This document shows, piece by piece, positions 44,801 to 55,958 of a stretch of 64,000 bases of DNA (within the stretch, counting starts at the first letter, position 1; each line of letters begins with the position of its first letter). The position numbers and the translations under genes are program-made. The stretch comes from Carallia brachiata (Eukaryota; Streptophyta; Magnoliopsida; Malpighiales; Rhizophoraceae), in NCBI GenBank assembly GCA_021464245.1, contig JADCRB010000006.1, forward strand, positions 1,629,621 to 1,693,620, read 5' to 3'. The notes under the pieces were generated by a model. That model saw nothing but the letters and a program-made list of their open reading frames with translations. It was not told the DNA's origin and did no database searches.

Positions 44801-47444
44801 TCACGCTGGAAGTTTCTGTTGAAGTGTGTAAGAATACATTCTGTGGTATTAAGATTCGGCAAAATAACATATTTCACAGCTGAGGTGAATTTGTTTGAAT
44901 GTTTGATTTTGTTGAAGACTCTTGATTATGTAAAGACCACAATTCTGGGAGTCAGGTTTGACAAAACTCCACAACAATTTTGAGACAGTGAGTGTACTTT
45001 TGCACAAAAACCCAACTCCTGCACTTTTATGTAACAGCAAATTTGGTCTTTAGCTTGTCTAAACAAAATGTGCAAGATCTTTGAGGGATTGGACATATAC
45101 CATGATTAAGATTGAATATATGTACTTGTCTCGTGACTCTTGTTCTGTTCCAAAATTTAGGGCTTAAATCATAAATGGTTTAGGAATGTCAATTGTCCCA
45201 TTAAACAGCAGAAATTGGAACCGAAAATTGCTAAGGGTAGTAATTTTGTCATTTATTTTGATAATAAGCTCCTTTGGTTGAGTGGAAAATTTTAGTTTTT
45301 CTGAGCTATCTTTATGGTGACCTTTGGATGTTCATTTTTTATGGCAATAAAATATGTTTATCTCTTTCACATTATAATATGAAATTAGCCTGCCTTGTGA
45401 CTTAAGTGTTAATCTTGTACAATATGTTACCTTCACAGTTACAGGAATAGTTATGTTATATGTGACTGAACCTTTAGTTTAGTTTTTCTGAGCTATCTTT
45501 ATGGTCACCTTTGGATGTTCATATTGTAAGGCAATAAAATATGTTTATCTGTTTTACATTATAATATGAAATTAGCCTGGCTTGTGACTTAAGTGTTAAT
45601 CTTGTACAATATGTTACCCTCACAGTTACAGGAATAGTTATGTTATATGTGACTGAACCTTTAGTGCTTCATTTGTCACAGATTTAATGGTGCTGACCTT
45701 AATATTGTGCTTTGTTACATTTGACAGGCTCCTGCTGATGCAGTGAAACCTTTATATCTCCAATATGCAAAGTTGGAGGAGGATTATGGTTTGGCAAAGC
45801 GAGCAATGAAGGTGTATGATCAAGCAACTAAGGCAGTTCCTAACAATGAGAAATTGAGCATGTATGAGATTTATATTGCTCGTGCGTCTGAGATATTTGG
45901 TGTTCCAAAGACCAGGGAAATATATGAGCAGGCAATAGAGTCTGGTCTTCCAGACAAAGATGTGAAGACGATGTGTCTGAAGTATGCTGAGTTAGAGAAG
46001 GACCTTGGAGAAATAGATCGTGCACGTGGGATATATGTATTTGCATCCCAATTTGCTGATCCAAGGTCGGATGCTGATTTCTGGAATAAATGGCATGAGT
46101 TTGAGGTGCAACATGGAAATGAAGATACCTTCCGAGAAATGCTGCGTATAAAACGAAGTGTATCTGCAAGCTATAGCCAGGTATTTTGTTCAATTCTCTC
46201 CCAAATCATCACTTTTGATGAACTTGCTTCTCCTTGCATCATATACCTGGAAGCAAGCTCTACATAAATTGTGATGTTTCTTTTTGTCTATTAGGAGGTC
46301 TATTGGACCATGAGCTACACAATGTGGTTAGCTCTTACCTCCCATAAATCTCACACCCTCCCTTTCTGGGATTAGAGCGCAAGACCTCTATAATAGAAGT
46401 CTAAGTTTTAACTACTAGGGTGTTCCCTGTGGGACACATAAATTGTGATGTGATATCACAAAAAATGAGTAAAATTTATATCAAAAAAACATGGTTATTG
46501 TTGTTAGGTTGGTGGAAATGGTCAGCTACTAGATAAGGCTGCTGGCAAATGCTAATATAACCGGATAATATCAGGATAAGGGGTCATGAAAGAACGGTTG
46601 CAACTTTCGTTTATTGTAATAGCAATTCAGATGCATTCCCCCCCGCCCCCTCTTCCTCCCAAAAAAAAAAAAGCCCAAAAAGAAAGAGATAACGAATTGA
46701 CCACAAAAAAACGTGCCCCCAAAGCTCATCTCTCTTCCTTTGAAAGTTAGGTACAGATCTTTGCTTGTCCTTATATTTTTCCTTTGAGATTCACTAATTA
46801 GTCGGTTATTTGGGTAGTAGAATATCTGTGGCCAGTTATGGTGCTTGAAACTCAGCAGAGCACTTCAATCCAACTAGTGAACATAATGCATTGATCTTTG
46901 CAAGTATTCGGATTATTTCTGCATGATTTGATACATGTGTTCTTTGGTTTATAATTGTTCAATTTCACCGTCTTCATTCTTGTTGCAGACACACTTTATC
47001 CTGCCGGAGTATATGATGCAGAAAGATCAAAGGCTGAGCATTGATGATGCAAAAGACAAATTGAAGCAGGCTGGGGTACCTGAAGATGAAATGGCTGCTC
47101 TAGAGAGGCAATTGGCCCCAGTGGTCAATAACACTACAGCTAAAGACAGCAGCAGAAAAGTGGGCTTTGTGAGTGCTGGCGTGGAATCTCAGCCTGATGG
47201 TGGGATGAGGGCCAATGCAAATCAAGAAGACATTGAGCTTCCAGAAGAAAGTGACTCTGAAGATGAAGAAAGAGTAGAAATTGCACAAAAAGATGTTCCA
47301 AGTGCAGTTTTTGGAGGATTGGCTAGGAAGAGGGAGGAGGCTGAAGACGATGGAGTTCGAGACCAGGATACTGTTGAAAAGGATAAAGATGGTGAAAGCC
47401 GTCTAGGCGCTCTTGAAAGAATAAAGAGGCAGAAACGAGCATGA
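41861..47444 (+). CDS. SYF1: Pre-mRNA-splicing factor SYF1 / XAB2, 5 coding exons
   Basis: Exons 41861-43352, 43868-44052, 44150-44320, 45728-46180 and 46989-47444 join in phase with GT-AG introns to 919 codons (918 residues), the family's usual length. The protein is a scaffold of HAT (half-a-TPR) helix pairs in the Prp19-associated/NTC part of the spliceosome; the animal homologue XAB2 also acts in transcription-coupled repair. Visible: the conserved start ELYPSQDDLLYEEELLRNPFSLKLWWRYL, repeated W..Y/A...P HAT motifs throughout (for example RIWIMYLQTL, DIWTTYLSKF, DFWNKWHEFE), and an acidic loop near residue 315 (DLSDEGEDG, DGDESDED). The C-terminus has VGFVSAGV, an acidic patch, AVFGGLARKRE and the basic ending LGALERIKRQKRA. 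No breaks seen; introns 3 and 4 carry a tandem duplication and a SINE. Confidence 0.97.
45291..45664. repeat. 187-bp tandem duplication in SYF1 intron 3
   Basis: Units 45291-45477 and 45478-45664 are nearly identical (CTGAGCTATCTTTATGG at 45301 and again at 45488; both end GACTGAACCTTTAG). The second unit ends about 63 bp before exon 4. It does not touch the splice sites. Confidence 0.92.
46278..46435 (-). mobile_element. SINE-like insertion in SYF1 intron 4
   Basis: A 158-bp insert is flanked by perfect 16-bp direct repeats ACATAAATTGTGATGT (46262-46277 and 46436-46451), the size of a LINE-mobilised target duplication. On the minus strand it starts GGGAACACCCTAGTAG and has a tRNA-like internal promoter: an A-box-like TAGTAGTTAAAACTTAG and a B-box-like GGTCTTGCGCTCTAATCCC. 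It ends in an A-rich tail (GACAAAAAGAA) against the duplication. These are the hallmarks of a tRNA-derived SINE. It lies antisense to SYF1, well away from both splice sites. Confidence 0.85.
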
Positions 47445-47984
47445 TCGCTGCTGTAACTTAAAGCTGAGGCATTCAAATTTTTTTCTTTTAAACAAGGTTG
47501 AAATGAGGTGTAGAGAAGAATGCAGTGTTAACCTGCATGTTGTGTACCACTCCTCTGGCGATTTTAGCACCTGGGAATTACCGTGCATTAATATTCATAC
47601 GGTTCCATTTTATCGACGTGTCCTCTTCTCCAACCTGTTAATTAATTATTTTATAAAAACATTCATGCATTAACTATTATATCGTTGTCAAAGAGCTCGT
47701 GCAATCCTATTTCACAAACGATCCATTTGTTCTAGTTGCCGTCGACTAACGTTAACGGTATCGTGCAACTTTGAAGCATGATTTTTACCACCATTTCCAA
47801 CGGCAACATTTTCATTTGCATATTCTAAAAAGAACTAGTTAAATAACCCTTGCATTCTAATAAGATTATGAACTATACAGTAAATAATAACAATTTGTCT
47901 TTGTTTCTTAAATGGATATTTGGGTATATGGGAAAGGATTGAAAATCTGGCCTTCAGCACTCCAAAGCATCAATGCAAGTAATT
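47445..47984. other. SYF1 3' flank
   Basis: Presumed SYF1 3' untranslated region followed by unassigned AT-rich DNA up to the Harbinger remnant. No clear polyadenylation signal stands out. Confidence 0.45.
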
Positions 47985-48940
47985 GAATAGTTCTTTCTAT
48001 CCTTCGGGTCTTCTTTGTCTATAATCATGATAAGGACCAAGGAACACAGACATGTTAATATATTTAGAATCAACCAAATAATACTTTCTGCATGGAGGCA
48101 TGGAAAATTGATATTCTGGTTGAGAAATTGTTTCCATTAGTATTCTTGTATCATTTGTTGTGTCTTCCCAACTTATCACAACAAATATAAATCTCATATC
48201 AAATAAACAAGCACACATTATATTTTGAGTGGTAATCAGTAACTAGAATATGAGCAGAAATGTGAGTCTTGTCTATTGCTTCAACACAATCTTGGGAATA
48301 AATTGACATAAAAGAGTATATTATGAATTGAAAAAAAAAAACAAATTCATTACTCCAAGTATTAATATGTTAAAAAAATGAAATCTATCAGAGCCATTAC
48401 CCTAAAAAAAAAAAAAAAGGAAATAATTTAGATTGTTTTGAATTTCCAATGGAACTTTGTTAAAATTTGGAGGAGAAATTACAATCTTCGCAAATGAACA
48501 AAGTGCTTTTAGAACTTATTTGAAGTGTCTGGAAGTTGTTTCGACTGAGTGTTTCAGCCGATCACTAGCAACACGTTGTCTCTCATTGTGCCCGAGAATA
48601 TAGAGAAATAATGCCAATTGTTCTTGCATAGACATAAACTTGGTATCACGTAACAAGTTTCGCCTCTTCAATACTTCACATAGCTGAATAAATGTTTCTT
48701 TATTCACCCTGAACAAGTCATAACATGTATCTGGATGGCCATTCAAGGTTTCAACCACCCATTCATGGCTAGACAGTTTTGAAATCCTTTGTAGACGTGG
48801 GTTTTCTCAAACTTGCTAGTCCACATGGCGACCTATAAGAGCTATAACAACAAACTTTCGCTCATCATCATCCGAATCTGACAATAGATCCTTTATGTCA
48901 TCGTCATCTACATTCAACTCAACAGATTGTCCCTGTCTAT
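47985..48940 (-). pseudogene. PIF/Harbinger transposase (decayed)
   Basis: Minus strand, 5' to 3': an acidic start (DDDDIKDLLSDSDDDER), then LNGHPDTCYDLFRVNKETFIQLCEVLKRRNLL, MSMQEQLALFLYILGHNERQR and ETTSRHFK, the N-terminal helix-turn-helix region of Harbinger nucleases. FAKIVISPPNFNKVP and DCVEAIDKTHIS follow, with the first DDE Asp (family form GAIDGTHI). Then FDMRFIFVVISWEDTTNDTRIL and MPPCRKYYLVDSKYINMSVFLGPYHDYRQRRPEG hold the later catalytic region. Stops after the SRHFK block, T-rich insertions and a missing middle part show it is dead. A working enzyme cuts elements with 3-bp TTA/TAA-like targets. It pairs with the Myb-type gene upstream, the two-gene Harbinger arrangement. Confidence 0.88.
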
Positions 48941-49209
48941 AATCATACAATAATACATATTAATCTAACATCATTGATTATTACAAAATGTCTAAACTAT
49001 TAAGATATAAGCAAATGCAAGATATTCAACAATAACATCCATACAATTGCAGAACCACCGAAACATTATAGGTACCATCTAACAATAGCATCCACAAACA
49101 AGCACACTAACTGCAACATAATAGCAACCATCCAAACACACTTAAATAAGTAACATAAATCAAAGTACTTGATATATTCTAGATTGGAATATTCAGAACC
49201 CATTCTCTT

Positions 49210-50196
49210 TTATTCATCTGTCATCTTGAAAAAACACAACTCTAAATTCCTCTTCCTTAAAGAGTTGAGTTGCAGTGAAATATGATTTTTCATGTAAGCC
49301 CTATAAACGATCAAGTGCCTCAATGCATGCTTCAAAAGAACACACTTTGTTAGTTGTAGGCCTAGGAATATTACTACTATAAGAAATATCAGAAGAGTGC
49401 ATAATCTTCTTCTTAAGCAAGTCGAGCTTTCTCTTAGCATTTTCATTCATTTCGGCTAATCTATTAGCCAATGCAATCTGAAGAATATCTGGCTCTTTCT
49501 TCCAATTTGATCCACAACTAGTCCATATCTTAGCCTTTTTACCCTTTTGGTCATCATTAGCATTATTACCAACTTCATCAAACTCCTCGTCTTTTTCATT
49601 ATCTTCCTTTTTACTGCTACTTAGATTTTGAGTTGAGGCATAAGCATGTTTTTCAGTTGCTATTGTGTCCCCATAAATTGTGTGTAGCTTCAAACAATTT
49701 TGACAACCTTTTTTTTGAAATCGTTTAGCATTTTTAATCTCCTACAATAGAAAATAACAATTTTTTGTTAATTATAAATGCCTCTATAACTTTGAATATA
49801 ACAATGTAAAAGAAAACATTTTACATAGAGCATTTACTCAAGCAAACTTTATCCATTCTTTGCCAAAAGCTGAAATAATATTGGTCACAATAAAATAGCT
49901 TACTCCTATTTGACTGATGATTTTTGTAAAATGATGATAACATGTCCTCTAGGCATTGAATTTGTTCTTGAGTTGGAGTTGGGAATAAGACTTGCCAGTT
50001 CTAGAACTCAACTCATTCTTGATTGTCTTCCATGCATTGGGTACAAAGGTAGTCATTTTTTTTATTGCCTTTTTTTTACCTCATCTTTCGTCAACGAAAT
50101 GAATAGGTCCTCAACTTTTTCTGGTCATATACCCTCTGAGTCAACCTCAATCACCTCATCCTCAATCATAGGAATGGTTTCTTTTTGGTCTTCCAT
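49210..50196 (-). pseudogene. Harbinger ORF1-type Myb/SANT-like protein (decayed)
   Basis: From the ATG at 50196 the minus strand reads MEDQKETIPMIEDEVIEVDSEG and then a stop. In other frames follow a Myb/SANT-like (Myb_DNA-bind_3) block, PNAWKTIKNELSSRTGKSYSQLQLKNKFNA, and a later segment. Next is an open stretch (49693-49307) with a basic/acidic linker and the C-terminal EACIEALDRL, where this family has CLEALDKI; the last part continues in another frame to 49210. In PIF/Harbinger elements this protein works with the transposase, binding element DNA and helping nuclear import. Order and strand match the transposase at 47985-48940. Broken by several stops and frame changes. Confidence 0.8.
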
Positions 50197-51973
50197 AGTT
50201 AATTATAACTAAAAGAACATGAAAGAATAGTAGAAATTATAGATCTACTTCTCTACAGGCAAATCCATTTTGTTCATACTTTATGTGCTGACCACATTTT
50301 TAACTAGGAATGTATCAACAATTAGGCTCGACATAGTTACAGTGTACTTCAATTAAAATATCCACACTTCAATTAAAAAATTCAAGACCCAATGGCTAGC
50401 TAGTGTTGGGAAACACATAATTTTCGGTTGCAGGCCAACCAAATTCAAATATTTAACGTTCATCTTGAAAGATTACATTGTTGAAGATTTTCTAAGACTT
50501 TCAAATGTGAACCTGTATCCCTAATTCTTTGGGACCAAATGATCCTCTTTGCCAGCTACATGACAGTTAAAAATATGGCCAGTACTCACAAAACAAGAAC
50601 GGTTACTTAAACTGTGTCTTCTAATGTGTTTTTACATGCCTAGATAAAACTATAGAGTTCTCTAGCTATAGCACAAATAAAGGGAATGCCTACAATATAT
50701 GTAGTAAAAATGTACAAGACTCATTTGCAAAGTTGCTAGAAAACACCTTTTGGATCACTCGACAACCAAACATTTGAAGACTAAAATAAGACCCATAGCA
50801 GAAATTTGAAAACCCACCAATAATCAAAAGAAAAAAACCAAACTAGGAGAATATTAGAGAACACCCATAATTTTTTTTTAAGAACCCATAATAGAAATAT
50901 GAAAACCCAGCAATAATTGTAAAAAACTAAGACCAAAATAAGAGAAGAGAAGAAACAAATAAACAAAACAGAGACTCACCCAGCAAAAAACCATAATTTT
51001 TTTTTAATACCCCATAGCCAAAACTATGAAACCCCCAAAGCCAAATTAGAGAAGAGAAGAAGTAGATCAGAGAATACCAACTTACTAGGAGGATAACAAC
51101 CGATGGAGAGAGTGGGGGGCCGGAGAAGACATCAGTTGCTAACAAAAGACAACGGAAGGAAAGTGAGCATAGGGCAGCACAACTTTGGAAGCAGTAGAGC
51201 GAGGGTGTCGAAGGAGTTGGGTTTTTTTTTTTTTTTTCTATTGCTAAAAAGTGGAAAGCACGGAAAGAGGGTTTTGCGAAACATGTTTTTTTTTTTTTTT
51301 GAAAATTACTTTAGGTTTTGAAAGAAAAACAAAAACAAAAAGCAAAATGTGAAACATGACTTCTGCTTTTTTTTTTTTTTTTATCAAAAATAAACAAAAA
51401 ACAAAAAATTTAAACAATACCAACTTTAATGAGAAATTGTCTAGATGAAAAAACTAACATTTGAAATTGAGAATAGTTAAGAAAAAGAAAAAGAATAATA
51501 ATGTAAGTAAAAAATAATTGTACTTTTCTAATTTGAAAAAGAGAACTATATGCATACGAAATTCCTTAATCCTATTGAAATTGAGATCTTTATTTTATGA
51601 GAATACTAATAAAAACTACAATTATTGAGAATTTATTAGAAAATAAATAGATTAAGCTTTCGAAAAACTAATTATTAGAAACTGTCACATAAGCATGTAA
51701 ATTTTCTCTCCTTCTGTCATTATATTATACATATAGATTTTACTAATATCATATTATATATGTTTATTACCAATTATTATTTATATTTAATATAAGATAT
51801 TTTATTTTAGAATTAATATATAAAACAAATTTGTAAAGTTTGCAATTTTTCACAATTCTATAATGATTAACAGTTTGATATTTATATTTTTTTTTATAGC
51901 AAACATATTTTGTTATCATCTCTATCTAATGGAATGGATCTATTGAGTTGGCATGATGACATCTTAAAATGAC
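50197..51973. other. AT-rich DNA between Harbinger and MULE remnants
   Basis: No gene. Several open frames around 50781-51321 are simple-sequence artefacts of A/T runs. A segment at 51410-51740 resembles 62000-62390 in word order (TAATGAGAAATT..., TTGAAATTGAGAA, ...CATGTAAATTTTCTC) and is probably an old member of the same dispersed AT-rich repeat. Harbinger TIRs were looked for and not found. Confidence 0.45.
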
Positions 51974-53335
51974 GGGATAAGTACCATTTTAGGTTAGTAA
52001 CCATCCAATTTGAGCAATGAGGGTCAATAAGTACAAAATAGAGCAAATAAGGTTAGTAAGAATAAAATTTATGCAAATTGGGTTTTTCCATCAGTTGATT
52101 TGCGAACATTGTGTTGCATGGCAGTTGAGGCTCATTTCCTTCTCTGCTAGTCAGTAGTATTTGTTGACGTGGACATGCTAAGCCATACAACCTTTCTGAC
52201 TCAACGTGGGTCCCACCAACAATACCATAAGTTTGTCGGACAGTGTAAGAAGAGGTCAATAACTATCATCTTAAACCTAATAGGTTGGTGTTTTGGGCAA
52301 CAAAACTCTAATCCTAACAAAGATTTGGGGGCCAAAACCCAAATCCTAATAAAGATTATGACAGAAAAAAAGGAAAAATCAATCAAAGGGTGAAATCAAG
52401 CAAATTTCCCATATAAACGGAAAAATTGAAGAAAGAGAATCCTGAGAAATCTTTGAGAGACCTGGTCAGTCACTATAGAGGCAAACTTTGTCGAGCATCT
52501 TCCAAGGCCGACCATAGAAGCGTGTGTATAGGGTGAGCATAAACTTCTCTTCTTTATGATATGGGCTACCTATTGTTAATAGTAGTTGAGACCCATTAGT
52601 TTTTATGATATTCCAATTTAAAAAGTAAACTACCTTTACCACTTTATGGGTGTATAGGCAACAAAGGGGGAAAGTGGTGAAGCTATTATTGTTTGTTTAC
52701 GATTTTCAACAGATGGGGACATGTGATGGAGTGTGTTGGATTTTCTGTGGGGAGGCCTTAGTAAGGGATCCTGTTGTCTCCTATGTGGGTGGCTTAAAGC
52801 ACCAAGTTGAGGTAGAATATGTGGATAATTTTTGTGTTTTTGAGATAAGAAACATTGCCAACTGACTGCTAAGAAGAGAGGACTCATATGAGAATAAAGT
52901 TTAAAGCATGTGTTATATAGTTTTTAGAATGTCATTGGCAACGGGGCTTAGGGAGTTGACTAATAACCTTTAATTTCTTAAAATGATGAACCATATAGTG
53001 AATAGTGAAGACAAGCAAATAGAATGCTATATGGAGCATAATGATGAAGTTGAAATAAAGGAGATGAAAGCAAAGAGTCTATTTGATGGCGCTGCAGATT
53101 TTGATAATTTTGATGTGAAAATAGTGCAAGGGCCAAGGTGTAGGATTTTAATTTATGAAGATGAAAGTACTAAAACTGATGTGTCATTTGATACCCGCAA
53201 GTATGTTAAAAGAATAAAACTGCACGGATGGGATAGTGGTGGCAAAGAGCCTGCAGAAACTATGACTAGCGTTGATAATAAAGTTGTTGAAGTTAATGTA
53301 AATGAGAATGTTGATCCTGATCCAATAAATTGAGT
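51974..53335 (+). mobile_element. Truncated Mutator-like element, 5' end only
   Basis: Opens GGGATAAGTACCATTTTAGG, then GTTAGTAA / GGGTCAATAAGTA sub-repeats like those of the outer element at 15438. A leader with a likely intron leads to a transposase N-terminus (see 52713-53335). The catalytic domain and the right TIR are missing; similarity ends near a microsatellite at 53403. Confidence 0.72.
52713..53335 (+). pseudogene. MULE transposase N-terminus (PB1-like domain), truncated
   Basis: An ATG directly after a TTTCAACAG acceptor starts MGTCDGVCWIFCGEALVRDPVVSYVGGLKHQVEVEYVD.FCVFEIRNIAN, the PB1-like N-terminal domain of plant MULE transposases. A TGA at 52863 interrupts it. The following conserved part resumes in another frame as GLRELTNNL, a stop, FLKMMNHIVNSEDKQIECYMEH, and continues open to 53333 in an acidic, divergent linker (IKLHGWDSGGKEP). 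The DNA-binding, DDE and SWIM domains are absent. Confidence 0.78.
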
Positions 53336-53402
53336 CAAAATTATTAAAAATTTCAAAAAATCCTATAATTAATTTTTGAAAATAAATTTTCTCTCTAATT
53401 TT

Positions 53403-53424
53403 GTGTGTGTGTGTGTGTGTGTGT

Positions 53425-53463
<39 letters not shown>
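53403..53463. repeat. Compound (GT)n(AC)n(AT)n microsatellite, self-complementary
   Basis: About 22 bases of GT repeats are followed directly by about 25 bases of AC repeats and then an AT run. GT and AC are reverse complements, so the block can fold into one long hairpin. Confidence 0.93.
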
Positions 53464-53465
<2 letters not shown>

Positions 53466-53529
53466 ATATCAATTTTTCTTTTTTGTCTTTTTTAGTTGGT
53501 TTTCGTACCCTGCATGTCTCACATTCTAA

Positions 53530-54420
53530 ATAATTATATTTTCTAATAATATTGCGATGTCATAATAAATATTATTATCATATTATATTATTCATATTAT
53601 TATTTTTCATATTAAAATTTTTATATTATGACATAAATAAAATAACATGCGTATCGCGTACAAAGGAGAGAGAAAACTTATGCTTTGCTCTCATTCATCT
53701 TAAAGGTGTTTTTTTGCTTATGTGGCATATTTCCTAAAAATGATTTTTTAATTTAATAAATAATTAGAAAATAACTTAAATTGAAGAAATTTATGGATAC
53801 ACAACTACATCTTCAATCTATTGAAACTTATCTCAAATAGAAGTATTGACACCAATATATAAACAAATTCAATTGACAATCTTCATCAAAAAAGAGAGAA
53901 AGCAATAGCTCCTTCTTCTTTTTTCCATTTATTCATGCGTATCTTTTTTTCTTTCTTTTTTTTGTCTAAGATTGTATGTACTCTAAAGTGGCGTTGGTTC
54001 ATATTATATATACACCAAGTGGTGTTGTTTGTTCTTCCATATATATAGATACTAGGGTCGGACTCACGCATTGCACGGTTTTACGATTTTTTTGTTAAAA
54101 AATATTAATATAAATTCAATTGAATATTAAGATGTATGTACTCCAATTATTGTGTTATTCCATAAAATTCTTATAAAAAATATCAATGAGTACTGAAACC
54201 AATATACAAACAAATTCAATCGACAATCTTCCCAGAGAAGAGAGAAAACAGTAGCTCTTCCTCCTATTTCTTATTTCTATTTATTTATGCGTATTTTTTT
54301 TTCTTTTTTCTTCTAAGATTGTATGTACTCTAAAGTGGCATTGTTTCATATTGTATGTATACCAAGTGGTATCATTTTTTATATATATATATTAGTATAA
54401 TATCAGCGTGATGCACGAGT
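53530..54420. mobile_element. Cluster of Helitron-like termini with a 347-bp direct repeat
   Basis: 53530-53660 (plus strand) resembles 40930-41057: CATATTATATTATTCATA, TATTATGACATAAAT, then the hairpin-like CATGCGTATCGCGTAC. On the minus strand two further 3' ends follow: CCGTGCAATGCGTGAGT...CTAG ending at 54052 (next base T), and CTCGTGCATCACG...CTAA ending at 54392 (next base T). The DNA to the left of each of these two ends is duplicated (53861 onward and 54208 onward, 347 bp apart), sharing AAGATTGTATGTACTCTAAAG and CCAAGTGGT. Confidence 0.55.
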
Positions 54421-55437
54421 TTCTCATATTTGTTGAAATTTATTTATTTTTTGCTTGTGTTTTATTTTGAAGAAAAATAAAATATAATTTAATGGTGAGA
54501 ATTATTTTTATTTTTAATAAAAATAATTAGAAATAATTTTTTTTCTCTAAATCTAATATAAGCTTAGTTTGCTTTTATAGTTAATTTACATTTAGAAAAA
54601 TAGTTAGTTAAATTAAATTAATTTTTGAGATTTTTTTACCTTTTTAAGAAAAAAAAAAGAAAAATCTTTGCTTTTTTTTTAGGAAATAAAAAAGGAGGAT
54701 TTAGGAGTAATTTTTTTTTTCTCTTTTGAGGGAATTTGAGAGTAGTTTTTTTTTTTCATTTTAAGAAAAACAAGGTGAATTTAAAATACTAAAAAAAAAA
54801 CTACAAACTAACGAATAAATTAATGCCAAATATTAAAAACTATAAAATATACAAAGAAAATATTAAAATTTAGCAAATAAATACAGATATTCTTACATAA
54901 TTATATGTAAAAAAATTCAGAAAAAACTATAATCAAAATATTAAAATAACTAATATAAATATAATTAATTACAAGCACTAACTTTAATGAAAAATTATTT
55001 GGGTGAAGGAACCAAGATTTAAAATTGAAAAATATACATAGCTCCATATGTACATGGTGATAAAGTAAATCTCATGAGGTTTGTTTCTTCTTTATATTTG
55101 CCAAAGATAAGTATTTCTATCAAAATGATAAATGAAAAAACCACAACAATATATGCCAAAGTGAAAATTTCTCAATAAAATTTTCTAATTTGAACTTAAA
55201 GAAAAAAAAAACCCAAAGGAAAGCAATATTCTGGACATATTTAATTAATAAACAATTAAAATTCCTGTATGCATAGCTACAATGAAGTACATATATGGGA
55301 GATAAACTGCGAACCAAAACGAACGAAAACTTTTTTGATAATTCAATGCATTAGCCCAACCTCAAATCTTTTCTTATGTTATGTATATATATGCGTTTTC
55401 CCCATATATAGCATATTGTTGAATCGGCATACTTGGA
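54421..55437. other. AT-rich intergenic DNA
   Basis: Dominated by A and T runs; no gene. 54950-55060 shares words with 51410-51470 and 62000-62060 and may be another copy of the same AT-rich dispersed repeat. Confidence 0.45.
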
Positions 55438-55870
55438 TGTTAGGAACCTCCAACTTCGTGGTTTCCATTTTACTGTACTCGTATTCTATTTGATTGTTAA
55501 AGAGGGATGCTAGAGTAACAGTGTTAGATGGGAAGTACAATTGTCGTTCGATTAGGAGATTGACTAACTATATTGTAGCCGTTAGTTGATAAAGGTTAGT
55601 TGACTACTTAAGTTAAACACTCTGTTTTACTTAAGTGGCAAACTAATAACTGAATTGTTAACCATATAATGAAGGCTTGTGTCTGTTAATAGAGATTAAC
55701 AAATAATTGAAAAGATTCTTTAATTCTTTCTAAATAATTTTCTCTCTCTTTTTTTATCTTTCTTTTCTTATTTAACCTTATCTGTCTATCTTTATTCTGC
55801 TTCTATTCTTACTTTACCAATCCAAGAAATCCTAACCCTGATTCCCAATTATTTCATCTGAGACCCAAGA
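55438..55870 (+). repeat. Left LTR (5')
   Basis: Starts TGTTAGGAACC and ends GAGACCCAAGA, where the other LTR ends in CCCAACA. Contains an ATTTGATTGTTAAAGAGGG block, a TAGTTGACTACTTAAGT block and a CT-rich end. Confidence 0.88.
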
Positions 55871-55958
55871 TTGTGGTATCTAAACAAACCATTTTGGTAC
55901 AAACTTGTCCATCAAACTGGCAAAGAAAGTAATAACGACGACAACAGTGAACCAAGAA

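Noticed and set aside
50781..51321. Short open frames rich in Phe, Leu and Trp
   Set aside because: They are made of A/T simple sequence on either strand.
47445..51973. Terminal inverted repeats for the Harbinger remnant
   Set aside because: No convincing inverted pair with a 3-bp duplication was found, so the element borders are not called.
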